Source of the DNA: Hydrogenophaga sp.
Lineage (GTDB): Bacteria > Pseudomonadota > Gammaproteobacteria > Burkholderiales > Burkholderiaceae_C
DNA: 64,000 nt
Assembly: GCF_030373225.1 (NCBI RefSeq)
Contig: NZ_JAUCZG010000011.1
Coordinates: 59,381-123,380, forward strand
Direction of reading: 5' to 3'
Position numbers and translations under genes: made by a program. Shown in pieces: positions 26,265 through 36,575 of this stretch. Below the pieces are notes generated by a model. That model was given only the letters and a program-made list of their open reading frames with translations, searched no databases and was not told the origin of the DNA. The number at the start of each line of letters is the position of its first letter. The first letter of the stretch is position 1.

Positions 26265-27527
26265 TCACCCTCCGCGTCTCATCATGTCGAAGAACTCCGA
26301 ATTGTTCTTCGTCGACTTCATGCTCTTGAGCACCATCTCCATGGCTTCGATTTCGTCCATGTTGTACATGAACTGGCGCAGGATCCGGGTCTTCTGCAGG
26401 ATCTCGGGCTGAAGCAGCAATTCCTCGCGGCGGGTGCCGCTGCGGTTGAGCTGGATCGAAGGGAACACGCGCTTTTCGTACAGGCGGCGGTCGAGATGGA
26501 TCTCGCAGTTGCCGGTGCCCTTGAATTCTTCAAAGATCACCTCGTCCATCCTGGAGCCGGTGTCGACCAGTGCGGTCGCGATGATGGTGAGCGAGCCGCC
26601 TTCTTCGATCTTGCGTGCTGCGCCGAAGAAGCGCTTGGGACGCTGCAGCGCGTTGGCGTCCACACCGCCGGTGAGCACCTTGCCGCTGGAGGGCAGCACG
26701 TTGTTGTAGGCGCGGGCCAGCCGGGTGATGGAGTCGAGCATGATCACGACGTCCTTGCCGAGCTCGACCAGGCGCTTGGCGCGCTCGATCACCATCTCGG
26801 CCACGTGCACGTGGCGGGCCGCCGGCTCGTCGAACGTGGAGGCGATGACCTCGCCGCGCACGGTGCGCTGCATCTCGGTCACTTCTTCCGGGCGCTCGTC
26901 CACGAGCAGCACCATCAGCACCACCTCGGGGTGGTTGGCCGAGATGGCATGGCAGATGTGCTGCATCATGACCGTCTTGCCGCTCTTGGGCGGTGCAACG
27001 ATCAGCGCTCGCTGGCCACGGCCGATGGGCGCGATGATGTCGATCACGCGGCCGGTGATGTTCTCTTCGCTCTTGATGTCGCGTTCCAGGCGCATCTGTT
27101 CCTTGGGGAACAGCGGCGTCAGGTTCTCGAACATGATCTTGTGCTTGTTGTCCTCCGGGGGCAGGCCGTTGATCTTGTCGAGCTTGTTGAGCGCGAAGTA
27201 ACGCTCGCCGTCCTTCGGAATGCGCACTTCGCCCTCGATCATGTCGCCGGTGTGCAGGTTGAAGCGGCGGATCTGGCTGGGCGAGATGTAGATGTCGTCG
27301 GTGCTGGCGGTGTAGCTGGTGTCGGGTGCACGCAGGAAACCGAAACCGTCGGGCAGCACTTCGAGCACACCGTCGGCGTAAACCAGTTCGCCGCCCTTGG
27401 CGCGCTTCTTGATGATGGCGAACATCAGCTCCTGCTTGCGCATGCGGCCGGTGTTTTCGATCTCAAGCGCTTCTGCCTGCTTGAGGACTTCAGACACGTG
27501 CAGTGCCTTGAGTTCGTTGAGGTGCAT
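26265..27527 (-). CDS. rho: Transcription termination factor Rho
   Basis: Rho is the hexameric RNA-dependent ATPase that ends transcription. The 420-residue protein has the N-terminal [19 protein letters not shown], the RNA-binding cold-shock-like domain with DGFGFLR near residue 60, Walker A PPKSGKT near 180, the arginine-finger region and the R-loop. It ends in [10 protein letters not shown]. The ATG at 27527 is chosen over an upstream GTG because GGAG is correctly spaced and it gives the standard start. It lies between trxA and rpmE2, as in other Burkholderiales. Confidence 0.98.
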   Translation of the reverse strand: MHLNELKALHVSEVLKQAEALEIENTGRMRKQELMFAIIKKRAKGGELVYADGVLEVLPDGFGFLRAPDTSYTASTDDIYISPSQIRRFNLHTGDMIEGEVRIPKDGERYFALNKLDKINGLPPEDNKHKIMFENLTPLFPKEQMRLERDIKSEENITGRVIDIIAPIGRGQRALIVAPPKSGKTVMMQHICHAISANHPEVVLMVLLVDERPEEVTEMQRTVRGEVIASTFDEPAARHVHVAEMVIERAKRLVELGKDVVIMLDSITRLARAYNNVLPSSGKVLTGGVDANALQRPKRFFGAARKIEEGGSLTIIATALVDTGSRMDEVIFEEFKGTGNCEIHLDRRLYEKRVFPSIQLNRSGTRREELLLQPEILQKTRILRQFMYNMDEIEAMEMVLKSMKSTKNNSEFFDMMRRGG

Positions 27528-27666
27528 GGAATTCACTCCGGGAGGGAGTTGAGTCGGGAACCGGGGGAGGGGGCGCTGGCGTCCGGTAGTCGGACGGTAC
27601 GCAAATGAAGGGCGGGGTCTGTCGGATCCGCCTGCGGGAAATTATGACAGGAAAACAAAGCCGCTG

Positions 27667-27700
27667 AAAAGGTGCCCGGGCGTTGCACCCGGGCACACCT
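27667..27700 (-). terminator. Terminator after trxA
   Basis: A perfect 9-bp stem GTGCCCGGG (27672-27680) / CCCGGGCAC (27688-27696) with a 7-base loop starts 14 bases after the trxA stop on the minus strand and is followed by C plus four T. It separates trxA from rho. Confidence 0.75.
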
Positions 27701-27709
27701 TCCAGGCAA

Positions 27710-28042
27710 TCAGGCCAGTTGCTGGTCGATGAAGGCCGTGAGCTGGGCCTTGCTCATGGCGCCGACCTTGGTGGCGGCGAGCTGACCGTCCTTGAACAGC
27801 ATCAGCGTGGGGATGCCGCGGATACCGAACTTGGCCGGCACATCGCGGTTCTCGTCCACGTTGAGCTTGGCGATCTTGAGCTTGCCGTCATAGGAGCCGG
27901 CCACCTCGTCGAGGATGGGGGCAATCATCTTGCAAGGGCCGCACCACTCGGCCCAGAAGTCGACCAGGACGGGCGCCTGCGCTTCCAGCACGTCGGCCTG
28001 GAAGCTTGCATCGGAAACATGTTTGATCAGGTCGCTCGCCAT
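27710..28042 (-). CDS. trxA: Thioredoxin 1
   Basis: A 110-residue thioredoxin with the redox motif WCGPC (Cys34, Cys37), the cis-proline loop [11 protein letters not shown] and the usual buried Asp in LVDFWAEWC. It reduces cytoplasmic disulfides, and LMW-type ArsC enzymes of the kind encoded upstream may use it. An AGGATG site precedes the ATG. It is monocistronic, with its own terminator before rho. Confidence 0.97.
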   Translation of the reverse strand: MASDLIKHVSDASFQADVLEAQAPVLVDFWAEWCGPCKMIAPILDEVAGSYDGKLKIAKLNVDENRDVPAKFGIRGIPTLMLFKDGQLAATKVGAMSKAQLTAFIDQQLA

Positions 28043-28164
28043 GATTCATCCTAAAAAACGTTGAACGGGGAGGTTAAAGTTTGGGCTCTCGCGCGGGCTT
28101 CAAGGGCTTGAAGGTCACCACAGCGCCAACCAGTGCGGGCCATTGTGACAGAAACCCCTTTTTC

Positions 28165-30810
28165 ATGACGCCAGCCAAACCGCCTGCCGAGTCCGGTCTT
28201 GCCGACGCATCCGTGCCTGAGACCGCCGCGGGTGCCAGCCACTGGTCCACATTGATCGACACCCTCTCGCGTGACCTGGCCGAGCGTGGCCTGGAGCCGG
28301 GAGGTGTTGTGTTCCTCGTGCCTTACGCCCAACTCATGGAGGTGGGGCGACGCGCCTGGTCGGCCCGCCATCCCGACGGTTTTCCACCACGGTTCGAATC
28401 CAGTCGAAACTGGGCGGCCTCACTGCAGCCCTTCGTGCCGGGCGCAACCGACCTGAGCATGGACATGGCGCGCGACATCCTCGTGGCCGGCGCATTCATC
28501 GACCGCGTGGCGCCGGCCCGGGCCGACGCCGAATTGCGTGCCGTGATGGTGCGGCGCCTCGTGGAGGCGGCGCGACAGCTCGCACCCCTGGCTGCGGCGG
28601 TGCCGCCGCAGCGGCGCACCGCCTGGGCCGAAGCCCTGCAACCCGATCTGCTGCCCGGTCCGGCCTCGCTGCAGTGGGAGGGGCTGGTGGCCTCGCTGGC
28701 GCTGACCTGGGCGAGCACCTCCGCCTACGCCACCGACGTTTTGTGGAGTCCTCAAGCCAGCCCCGGCACCGGCGCGCAGACGCTGGTCGTGCTGCAAGGG
28801 TTTCAGACCGATCCGCTGGCAGGTGCGCTGGTCGAGCATTGGGGCGCGCGCGCACGGAGCCTGCCGTGGACCGCTGTCCACGCGCCGGCCCACCGGCCGA
28901 CGGACGCGACGCTGCACGCCTGCGATGACGCCGAAGACGAGGCGCAGCGCGCCGCCGCCTGCGTGATCGCGCAGATCAACCGTGGCCACCAGCCCGTGGC
29001 CCTGGTCGCCACCGACCGTTTGCTCACGCGTCGCGTCAGCGCCCTGTTGCACGGCGCCGGCGTGGCGGTGCGCGACGAGACCGGCTGGAAACTCTCCACC
29101 ACCCATGCCGCTGCGCGACTCATGAGCCTGTTGCGCGCAGCTTCGCCGCGCGCCTCGATGGACGACGTGCTCGATCTGCTCAAGCAGGCCACTCGCTGGC
29201 CGGAAGAAGCGGTGCTCACCCTGGAGCAGCTGGCGCGCGAGGCGGGTGTGTCGCAATGGCGCGCCGCCGTGCGCACCGCCAGCCTGAGTGCCGCCTTGCC
29301 CGAGGGTCTGCACGCGTTGCTGGAGAGCCTGCAGTCACCGCGCAGCCTGATGGCCTGGCTGGACGCCGTGGCGCAGGCCTTGAGGGCCACCGGGCTGTGG
29401 GACGCTTTGCAGGCCGATGCGGCGGGTCAGCAGGCCGTGCGGGTCTTGCGGCTGGACGAAGGCGCAGCGGCCGAGCTCTCGGCGATAGGGCCCGCTGCGG
29501 GTGCCGGCCGTGCTGCTGCGCGTCTGCCGCTGGCCGCGTTCACGACCTGGGTGCGCGAGGTGCTGGAGGGCGCCACCTTCCTGCCGCGTGGCGCTGGCGA
29601 AGCGTCGGTGGTCATCCTGCCCATGGCTCAACTGCTCGGCCGCTGCTTTGCCGCCACCGTGGTGCCCGGGTGCGACGAGGTGCATCTCGACCCCAGCCCC
29701 GAGCCGCCCGGCTCGTGGACGTCTGCCCAGCGCGAACTGCTGGGTCTGCCCTCGCGTGAGGCGCTGTCGCTGGCGGCGGCCAGCGGCTGGCAGTCGCTGC
29801 TTCGCATGCCGCGTCTGGATGTGCTGTGGCGAACGCAGGAGCTCGGTGAGCCCGTGATGCCGAGCCCCTGGGTGCTGGCCCTGCCGGCGCAGGATGCCCG
29901 CCACGGCAGCGATCCGCGCCCGTCAACGGCGCTGCTGTCGGCGCCCTCGCTGCGCCCCTCGCCCTCGGCCGGCGACGTGTTGCCCGCAGCGCTCTCGGCC
30001 AGTGCCTACCAGGACCTGCGCGACTGCCCCTACCGGTTCTTTGCCCTGCGCCAGTTGCGGCTGGTCGAGGCGTCCGAGCTGGCGCTGGAGCCCGACCAGC
30101 GCGACATGGGCAACTGGCTGCATGCGGTGTTGCGCGCCTTTCACGAGCAACGCGGCGATGCCCGCCCGGGCGAGGCGGCCGATCGCGCCTCGCTCGACCG
30201 GCTCGCCCTGGAGACCGCCACTGCCATGGGCCTGAACGCGGGCGAGGGTGGTGCGGGCTTCCTGCCCTATGAGGTGACCTGGCCGGCCACGCGCGATGGG
30301 TACCTGCAATGGCTGGCCACGTTCGAGGCCACGGCCGAGCGACCCGGCCCCCGCTTCGTGCAGGCCGAAGCGGTGATGACCGCCAGCGTCGGCCCGTGGA
30401 AGCTCTACGGCAAGCTCGACCGCGTGGATGCGCAGGACAGCCCGGAGGGTCCGATCCCGTTCGTGATCGACTACAAGACCGAGCGTCGCAGCAAAACCAC
30501 CGATCGCCTGAAGGAGCCGCTGGAAGACGTGCAGCTGGCGTTCTATGCCGCGCTGCTGCCCGACGACACCTTGCGCGCGGCCTACCTCAGCATCAACGAC
30601 CGCCCCGGTGCCGCAGCCAACGACGGCGCGACCCGGCTGGTGGAGCACACCGGTGTGCTGGAGGCGCGCGAGCACCTGCGCGCCGGACTCTCGCACGACA
30701 TGGCGCGCGTGGCGGCGGGGCATCCCATGCCCGCGCTCGGCGAAGGCCGGGTGTGCGAGTTCTGCAAGGCGCGTGGCCTGTGCCGCAAGGATTTCTGGAG
30801 CCCGGCATGA
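28165..30810 (+). CDS. AddB-like PD-(D/E)XK nuclease with iron-sulfur motif
   Basis: This 881-residue protein pairs with the helicase-nuclease downstream as an AddAB-type double-strand break processing enzyme. The C-terminal nuclease shows the DCPYRFFALRQL cysteine, GNWLHAVLRAFHE, the catalytic FVIDYKTER (D...DYK) and a final CEFCKARGLC cluster. The spread cysteines match the 4Fe-4S nuclease clasp of AddB. The N-terminal half lacks a Walker A motif, so the helicase part is degenerate, as is common for AddB-like proteins. The start at 28165 (MTPAKPP) is the first plausible ATG; an in-frame TTG exists at 28081. Divergent from trxA. Confidence 0.8.
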   Translation: MTPAKPPAESGLADASVPETAAGASHWSTLIDTLSRDLAERGLEPGGVVFLVPYAQLMEVGRRAWSARHPDGFPPRFESSRNWAASLQPFVPGATDLSMDMARDILVAGAFIDRVAPARADAELRAVMVRRLVEAARQLAPLAAAVPPQRRTAWAEALQPDLLPGPASLQWEGLVASLALTWASTSAYATDVLWSPQASPGTGAQTLVVLQGFQTDPLAGALVEHWGARARSLPWTAVHAPAHRPTDATLHACDDAEDEAQRAAACVIAQINRGHQPVALVATDRLLTRRVSALLHGAGVAVRDETGWKLSTTHAAARLMSLLRAASPRASMDDVLDLLKQATRWPEEAVLTLEQLAREAGVSQWRAAVRTASLSAALPEGLHALLESLQSPRSLMAWLDAVAQALRATGLWDALQADAAGQQAVRVLRLDEGAAAELSAIGPAAGAGRAAARLPLAAFTTWVREVLEGATFLPRGAGEASVVILPMAQLLGRCFAATVVPGCDEVHLDPSPEPPGSWTSAQRELLGLPSREALSLAAASGWQSLLRMPRLDVLWRTQELGEPVMPSPWVLALPAQDARHGSDPRPSTALLSAPSLRPSPSAGDVLPAALSASAYQDLRDCPYRFFALRQLRLVEASELALEPDQRDMGNWLHAVLRAFHEQRGDARPGEAADRASLDRLALETATAMGLNAGEGGAGFLPYEVTWPATRDGYLQWLATFEATAERPGPRFVQAEAVMTASVGPWKLYGKLDRVDAQDSPEGPIPFVIDYKTERRSKTTDRLKEPLEDVQLAFYAALLPDDTLRAAYLSINDRPGAAANDGATRLVEHTGVLEAREHLRAGLSHDMARVAAGHPMPALGEGRVCEFCKARGLCRKDFWSPA

Positions 30811-30859
30811 GCGCCCGCCGGTACACGCCCGGGCTGACCCGCGCCCCGAAAGCTTTGCC

Positions 30860-33800
30860 ATGAACGACACCGCCGCCTACAGCATCGATGGTGCGCCGGT
30901 GACTCGCGAAGCTTTCTATGCGCTGGCCTGTGACCCCGCGCGCAGCATCGCGGTGGAAGCTTGTGCCGGCGCCGGCAAGACCTGGATGCTGGTCTCGCGC
31001 ATCCTGCGCGCGCTGCTCGATGGCTGCCCGCCGCAGGACATTCTGGCGATCACCTTCACCCGCAAGGCCGCCGGCGAGATGCGCAAGCGCCTGGGCGAAG
31101 AGCTGCGCCGCTGGGCCGGTCTGTCCGACGCGGAACTGGTGGCCGCGCTGCGGCAGCGCGGCCTGCCGGCCACCGAGGCCGAACGCCGCGCGCCGCAAGC
31201 CCGCAGCCTGCACGCCCGCGTGACGGCGCTGGGCCGGCCGGTGCAGGTGCGCACCTTTCACGGCTGGTTCGCGGCCTTGCTGCGTGGCGCCCCGCTGTCG
31301 GTGTTGCAGGAGCTGCAGTTGCCGGTGCAGTACGAACTGCTCGAAGACGACACACAGGTGATCGACCAGGTGTGGCCGCGGTTTTATGGCGCCCTGGCCG
31401 TCAGCGCGTCCGATCGCCAGGACTATGTGGACGCGGTGGCCACACACGGCCGGCATCAGGCCGGGCAGGCCCTGCGCAAGGCGCTGCACAAGCGCGTGGA
31501 ATTTGCGCTGGCCGATGCCGCCGGCGTGGTGCAGCGCTCGGTGGCAACGATGGTCGAGCAGTTCCCCGGGATGACAGGTTTTGACGACCCGCTTCGCTGG
31601 CTGGTCGAAGAAGCGTCCAACCGCCAGCTGCTGTCGGCCGCCGCGGTGGCGCTCGGGCAGGCCAGCGCCGCGTCCTTTGCCGCCAAGGGGTCGGAGCTGG
31701 AACAGGCCCTCACCGATCAGCACGGCGCGCGGGTGATCGAGACCCTGCTCACGCAGAAGAACGAGCCGCGCAAGTTCAGCGACAAGATCGCCGGCATCGA
31801 ACAGGTTCGTGCCGCGCAGGACACCGCGCTGCGGGTGCTGGCCGCCCGGTCCCAGCAGCAGGCCTGGCTGCACCACCAGCGCATGGCCCGGCTCACACGG
31901 GTGTTGCTGACCTGTTTTGCCGACCTCAAGCGCGAGCGCGGCTGGGTCGACATGAACGACGTCGAGACCGCCGCGCGCCGCCTGCTGGGCGACGCCGAGC
32001 TGTCGGGCTGGCTGCAGCAGCGGCTCGACGCGCGCGTGCGCCACGTGCTCATCGACGAATTCCAGGACACCAATCCGCTGCAATGGCAGGCGCTCTACGG
32101 CTGGCTCTCGGCCTATGCGGGCGCCGGACCGGGCGAAGCGCCGTGTGTCTTTCTGGTGGGCGATCCGAAACAGTCGATCTACCGTTTCCGCCGCGCCGAG
32201 CCGCAGGTGTTCAAGGCCGCGCAGGCTTTTGTGGTGCAAGGCCTCTCGGGCGCCTTGCTCACTTGCGACCACACCCGCCGCTGCGCGGGGGCCGTCGTCG
32301 ATGTGCTCAACAGCGCCATGCTGGCGGCCGTGCAGGCGGGGGACTACAGCAGCGATTTCCGGCCGCACACCACCGAGAGCCTCGAGGCCGGGCAGGTGGT
32401 GGCCCTGCCGCAGGTGCTGCGCAGCGCGCGCGAACGCGGCGGTGGCGGTGATGTCGCCAGCTGGCGCGACAGCCTGGTGACCCCCCGGGTGCTGATGGAG
32501 GACACGCTGTCGGCGCTGGAGGCGCGCCAGGCCGCCGACTGGCTGGCCGGCGAGATCGGCGCGGGTCGTTTGAGCGCCGACGGCGTGATGGTGCTGGCAC
32601 GCCGGCGCGAGCGGCTGGCCTGGATGTTCGAGGCGCTGCGCGAACGCGGCATCGCCAGCGAACAGCCCGAGAAACTCGACCTGTGCGAAGCCCCGGCGGT
32701 GCAGGACGTGGTGGCCTTGCTCGACGCCCTGGTGTCCACCCGCCACGACCTGAGCCTGGCGCGCGCGCTCAAGTCACCGCTGTTCGGCTGGAGCGACGAT
32801 GCGCTGGCCTGGCTGGCTCGCCTGCAGCAGCACTGGACGGTGCGCCCCGGCGCAGACGCCCGGCCGACCAAGCCTTCATGGTGGGCCGTGCTGCAGCGCT
32901 TCGCTGCCCTGACAGATCCAGAGCGCGCCGCGTTGCCGCCAGTGTCCGAGCCGCTGGCGCTGGCGTTCACCGCGTCCGCCGTGCGCTTGCTTCGCTACCG
33001 CCATTGGGTGCAGGGCCTGCCGCCTCACGATGCACTGTCGGCCATCTATGGCGATGGCGACGTGCTGGCGCGTTTCGCCCGGGCCGTGCCCGCCAGCCAG
33101 CGAGCCGGGGTGCTGGCCCAGCTGCGCGACCTGCTGGCCAACGCGCTGGCGCAGGACGGCGGGCGTTTTCTGACCCCCTACCGTTTCGTGCGCGCGCTCA
33201 AGGCCGGCGGCATCAAGGCCACGCCCACGCACAACAGCGGCGCGGTGCGCCTGCTCACCATCCACGGCGCCAAGGGCCTGGAGGCCCACACCGTGCTCAT
33301 GCTCGACACCGACACCGGTCCGTCGCGGCCCGAGAGCATGGGCGTGTTGATCGACTGGCCGGGCGAGGCGCCCGTGCCGCGGCGCTTCGTGTTTCTGGCG
33401 AGCGAGCGCAACCCACCGGCCTGCGCGGCCACCGCGCTGGCGGTGGAGCAACAGGCCCGCTCGCTCGAAGAGCTCAATGCCCTGTATGTGGCGCTCACAC
33501 GGGCCGAAACGCGCCTGGTGATTTCCAGCTTCGAGCCACATGCGCGCGGCGCTGCCCCCACCTGGTACGAGCGCCTGCTGCCACTGACCCGGCCGCTGGA
33601 CTTGCCCGCCGCAGCGTTGCCGACAGCGGGTGCGGCGGGACCGTTGCCCGACGCCTTCAACCTGCCTGTTCTGCCCCCGCTGGCGCAAGCGCCCGGCACG
33701 GCGGTGGTGACCCAGGTGGCTCCGCTGGCCGACGACGAACGCACCCGCATCGGACTGGCGCTGCACCGGCTGCTGCAGTGGCATCCCACCGGTGCGCAGG

Positions 33801-34207
33801 CTTTCGACTGGACGGCCGCACACACCCGTGCCGTGTCCCTGGAGTTCGCGCTGAGCCCGGCCCAGGCCGCCCAGGCACAGGCGATGGCACGGCGCATCGT
33901 GCAGGGAGAAGCCGCCTGGGCCTGGGACGGTGCCATGGTCGACGCCACCGGCAACGAGGTCGACATCTTCCACGGCGGTGAGCTGCTGCGACTGGACCGG
34001 CTGGTGCGCCGCACCGACACCGGCGATTGGTGGGTGCTCGATTTCAAGAGCGCGGAAAACCCGCAGCAGCAAAAGGACCTTCTGATCCAGATGCAGCGCT
34101 ACCGACGCGCGGTGCAAGCTGCGCGGCCCGGCGCCGTGGTGCGCCTGGCCTTCATCAACCTGCACGGTCGACTGATCGAACTGCAGGACACACCGATCGC
34201 TCCATGA
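30860..34207 (+). CDS. AddA-like UvrD/RecB-type helicase-nuclease
   Basis: A 1115-residue superfamily 1A helicase with a C-terminal nuclease. Helicase motifs appear in order: Walker A CAGAGKTWML near residue 36, Ia ITFTRKAAGEMRKRL, II VLIDEFQDTNPLQW, III LVGDPKQSIYRFRRAEP, V LTIHGAKGLEAHTV and VI LNALYVALTRAETRLVI. The nuclease signature WWVLDFKSAE is near residue 1060. It would unwind and resect broken DNA ends with the preceding AddB-like partner, 49 bases upstream. The stop overlaps the next start by ATGA. Recognition of a Chi-like sequence cannot be judged from the sequence. Confidence 0.9.
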   Translation: MNDTAAYSIDGAPVTREAFYALACDPARSIAVEACAGAGKTWMLVSRILRALLDGCPPQDILAITFTRKAAGEMRKRLGEELRRWAGLSDAELVAALRQRGLPATEAERRAPQARSLHARVTALGRPVQVRTFHGWFAALLRGAPLSVLQELQLPVQYELLEDDTQVIDQVWPRFYGALAVSASDRQDYVDAVATHGRHQAGQALRKALHKRVEFALADAAGVVQRSVATMVEQFPGMTGFDDPLRWLVEEASNRQLLSAAAVALGQASAASFAAKGSELEQALTDQHGARVIETLLTQKNEPRKFSDKIAGIEQVRAAQDTALRVLAARSQQQAWLHHQRMARLTRVLLTCFADLKRERGWVDMNDVETAARRLLGDAELSGWLQQRLDARVRHVLIDEFQDTNPLQWQALYGWLSAYAGAGPGEAPCVFLVGDPKQSIYRFRRAEPQVFKAAQAFVVQGLSGALLTCDHTRRCAGAVVDVLNSAMLAAVQAGDYSSDFRPHTTESLEAGQVVALPQVLRSARERGGGGDVASWRDSLVTPRVLMEDTLSALEARQAADWLAGEIGAGRLSADGVMVLARRRERLAWMFEALRERGIASEQPEKLDLCEAPAVQDVVALLDALVSTRHDLSLARALKSPLFGWSDDALAWLARLQQHWTVRPGADARPTKPSWWAVLQRFAALTDPERAALPPVSEPLALAFTASAVRLLRYRHWVQGLPPHDALSAIYGDGDVLARFARAVPASQRAGVLAQLRDLLANALAQDGGRFLTPYRFVRALKAGGIKATPTHNSGAVRLLTIHGAKGLEAHTVLMLDTDTGPSRPESMGVLIDWPGEAPVPRRFVFLASERNPPACAATALAVEQQARSLEELNALYVALTRAETRLVISSFEPHARGAAPTWYERLLPLTRPLDLPAAALPTAGAAGPLPDAFNLPVLPPLAQAPGTAVVTQVAPLADDERTRIGLALHRLLQWHPTGAQAFDWTAAHTRAVSLEFALSPAQAAQAQAMARRIVQGEAAWAWDGAMVDATGNEVDIFHGGELLRLDRLVRRTDTGDWWVLDFKSAENPQQQKDLLIQMQRYRRAVQAARPGAVVRLAFINLHGRLIELQDTPIAP

Positions 34208-35526
34208 CCGACCCCGGCGCACGGCCATCCCTGACTCTCGACGTGGCCATCATCGGCGGTGGTCCTGCCGGCCTGATGGCCGCCGAGGTGCTCAGCCGCG
34301 CCGGTCTGGCCGTGCACCTGTTCGACGCCATGCCCTCGGTCGGGCGCAAGTTCCTGCTTGCCGGCAAGGGCGGCATGAACCTCACGCACGCCGAGCCACT
34401 GGAGACCTTCGTCACCCGCTACGGCACGGCGCAAGGCCGGGTGGCGGCCCTGCTGCAGCGCTGGGGGCCGCAAGCCGTGCGCGACTGGGCCGCCGGTCTG
34501 GGCGTCGACACCTTCGTGGGCACGTCGAACCGCGTGTTTCCGGTCGACATGAAGGCCGCTCCTTTGCTGCGCGCCTGGTTGCAGCGGTTGCGCCATCCAC
34601 CAGCCGGCGGCGTGCCCGTGGTGTTCCACATGCGCCATCGCTGGCTGGGGTGGGCCGGGCCGGGCAGCGACACGCTGGTGTTCGATGCGCCCGGCGCCCG
34701 GGTGAACGTGCAAAGCCGCGCCACCGTGCTGGCCGTGGGCGGGGCGAGTTGGGCGCGTCTCGGCTCCGACGGCGCCTGGCAGCCCTGGCTGCAGGCGGAG
34801 GGCGTGGCGGTGAGCCCGCTGCGCCCGAGCAACTGCGGGTTCGATGTGGCAGGCTCGGTCGCCCACGGCCTGGCCCGGGGCTGGAGCGCGCATTTCAGCG
34901 AGCGGTTCGCAGGCCAGCCGTTCAAGTCGGTCGCCATCCGTGCCACCGACAGCCTGGGCCACGGGTTCCACCGCAAGGGCGAGTTCGTCGCGACAACGAC
35001 CGGCGTTGAAGGCAGTCTGATCTACGCCGCTTCCAGCTTGCTGCGCGAAGAGATCGCGCGCAACGGCCAGGCCACGTTCGAACTCGACCTCTTGCCCGAC
35101 CGAAGTGCCGATCAGGTGCTGGCCCAGGTGCGCCACCCGCGCGGGTCGCGCAGCCTGTCGAACCACCTCAAGAGCCGACTCGGTCTCGACGGCATCAAGA
35201 TGGGCCTCCTGCACGAGGTGCTGGACAAGGACGCGATCAACGATCCGCTGCGTCTGGCCACCGCCATCAAGGCCTTGCCGATCACCCTGTGCGCGGCCCG
35301 ACCGATCGATGAAGCGATCAGCAGCGCCGGCGGCGTTCGCTGGGAAGCCGTGAACAACGACCTCATGGTGGAGGGGCGCCCGGGCCTTTTTGTGGCGGGC
35401 GAAATGCTGGACTGGGAAGCCCCCACCGGTGGCTACCTGCTCACGGCCTGTCTGGCCAGCGGCGTGGCGGCGGGGGAGGGTGTCGGTCGCTGGATCTCGC
35501 CTGCACCGGTGGCGCAGGCAGACTAG
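34204..35526 (+). CDS. NAD(P)/FAD-dependent flavoprotein, TIGR03862-like (HI0933/BaiN-type)
   Basis: A 440-residue Rossmann flavoprotein. The FAD dinucleotide motif AIIGGGPAGLMAAEVL is at residues 15-30, followed by the family-typical GRKFLLAGKGGMNLTH at about 50. The C-terminal FAD-closing segment is GLFVAGEMLDWEAPTGGYLL. These define the HI0933-like oxidoreductases, whose substrate is unknown. It overlaps the addA-like stop by ATGA, though a functional link with DNA repair is not evident. The stop overlaps the convergent zinc-ribbon gene's stop. Confidence 0.87.
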   Translation: MTDPGARPSLTLDVAIIGGGPAGLMAAEVLSRAGLAVHLFDAMPSVGRKFLLAGKGGMNLTHAEPLETFVTRYGTAQGRVAALLQRWGPQAVRDWAAGLGVDTFVGTSNRVFPVDMKAAPLLRAWLQRLRHPPAGGVPVVFHMRHRWLGWAGPGSDTLVFDAPGARVNVQSRATVLAVGGASWARLGSDGAWQPWLQAEGVAVSPLRPSNCGFDVAGSVAHGLARGWSAHFSERFAGQPFKSVAIRATDSLGHGFHRKGEFVATTTGVEGSLIYAASSLLREEIARNGQATFELDLLPDRSADQVLAQVRHPRGSRSLSNHLKSRLGLDGIKMGLLHEVLDKDAINDPLRLATAIKALPITLCAARPIDEAISSAGGVRWEAVNNDLMVEGRPGLFVAGEMLDWEAPTGGYLLTACLASGVAAGEGVGRWISPAPVAQAD

Positions 35527-36358
35527 TTGTTCTGTTGCCTGGCCCGGTTGGCTTCTTCCATCTGTCGGAAGCTCACGCACACCGGATCGTTCGCCAGAGC
35601 AGGCTTGCGGCATTCGCGCAGGCGGCAGAGCTCGCGCGCGAAAAAATTGCCGGCCGGTTCGCACAGGCGGGCCACGTTGAGCGCCGGAGCCTCGGGTGGC
35701 GCTGCGGCGGGCGCAGCGGGCAGCGCAGCGGCCGGCTGCGCGGGTGGCGTCTGCGCCTGGCGGCGTGCCTGCTCCGCGCGCTGCCGCTCGAGGGCCTGCA
35801 CCGCGCGGGCCTGCTCCTGAGCCGCCAGCACGCGCTCGCGCCGCTCGCGTTCCAGGCGTTGCTGATTCAGCCGTGCGTTCTGTGCTTTCAATGCGTTCAG
35901 GCGCTGCTCCGCCTCGAGCCCGGCGGCCGCTGCGGCAGGGTCGACCACCGGCTGTTGCGTGGGGCTGGGGGTTCGGGCATCCGGCGCGCTGGTGGGCGGT
36001 GCCTGCGGGGGCATGGCAGCCGTTGTGCCGGCGCGGACACCGGCGCTGCCGGGATCGACCGGCCTTTCTGCTGGTGCAGATGGAACCAGATCGCCAGTGC
36101 AGCGGCTGCCAGCAGCAGGCCCGCCAGCGAGAGAAGGCGGTGGCTCGAGAGCGTGCTGCCTGCGGCCGGCGGCTTCACACCAGCAGCGGGCTGACCTGTG
36201 TCGGGTGGGAAGGTTGCGGCGCGCGGTGGGGTCGTGTTTGACGCCGTGTCTTCAGCCGACGCCGGACCCTGCAAGGCGGTCAATTTCCCGCCGCAGCCCA
36301 TGCAGAACAGGGCCTTGTCGCGGTTGTTGGTTCCACACTTCGCACACACCTTCCCCAT
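35523..36358 (-). pseudogene. Zinc-ribbon membrane protein with apparent frameshift at a G5 run
   Basis: The 5' part (from 36358) encodes a zinc ribbon CAKCGTNNRDKALFCMGCG, a linker and one membrane helix (LLSLAGLLLAAAALAIWF). The 3' part, in the -1 frame, encodes a Glu/Arg/Ala coiled coil (residues like RLNQQRLERERRER) and a cysteine-bearing end (ARLCEPAGNFFARELCRLRECRKP). Adding one base to the C5 run on the coding strand (36008-36012 on plus) joins both into a continuous protein of about 278 residues. So this is either one gene broken by a one-base deletion or sequencing error, or two overlapping genes. The second reading could start at an ATG at 36014. Function unknown. Confidence 0.6.
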
Positions 36359-36474
36359 GGCTCCACCTCGCTGGTTTTGCCGCCGCTTGTATCACGATCG
36401 ATGGGAGGGTGGGCAGCCGATCTGCGAAAGGGTCAAGCCCTTGCGACAGGTCGACCGAATCTTGAGAAGAAGGT

Positions 36475-36568
36475 GACGAGCCTTGACCCCGGCACTGGAT
36501 TCACAGTTAGGGCTGCTTGGTTCCCCACCTGACCCGGTTGGCCGCTTCACCATGCGGGAAGGCCCGTC
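36475..36568 (-). ncRNA. ffs: Signal recognition particle 4.5S RNA
   Basis: The minus strand carries the SRP helix 8 hallmark: GGTCAGGTGG, a GGAA tetraloop, CCAAGCAGCC. The loop is closed by TGG/CCA instead of the E. coli TCC/GGA, a compensatory change. The ends pair perfectly but for one wobble: GACGGGCCTT at the 5' end (36568-36559) with AAGGCTCGTC at the 3' end (36484-36475). Size about 94 nt, normal for small bacterial SRP RNA. It binds Ffh to target nascent membrane proteins. It sits head-to-head with dnaX, a frequent arrangement. Confidence 0.9.
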
Positions 36569-36575
36569 GAGGGTG

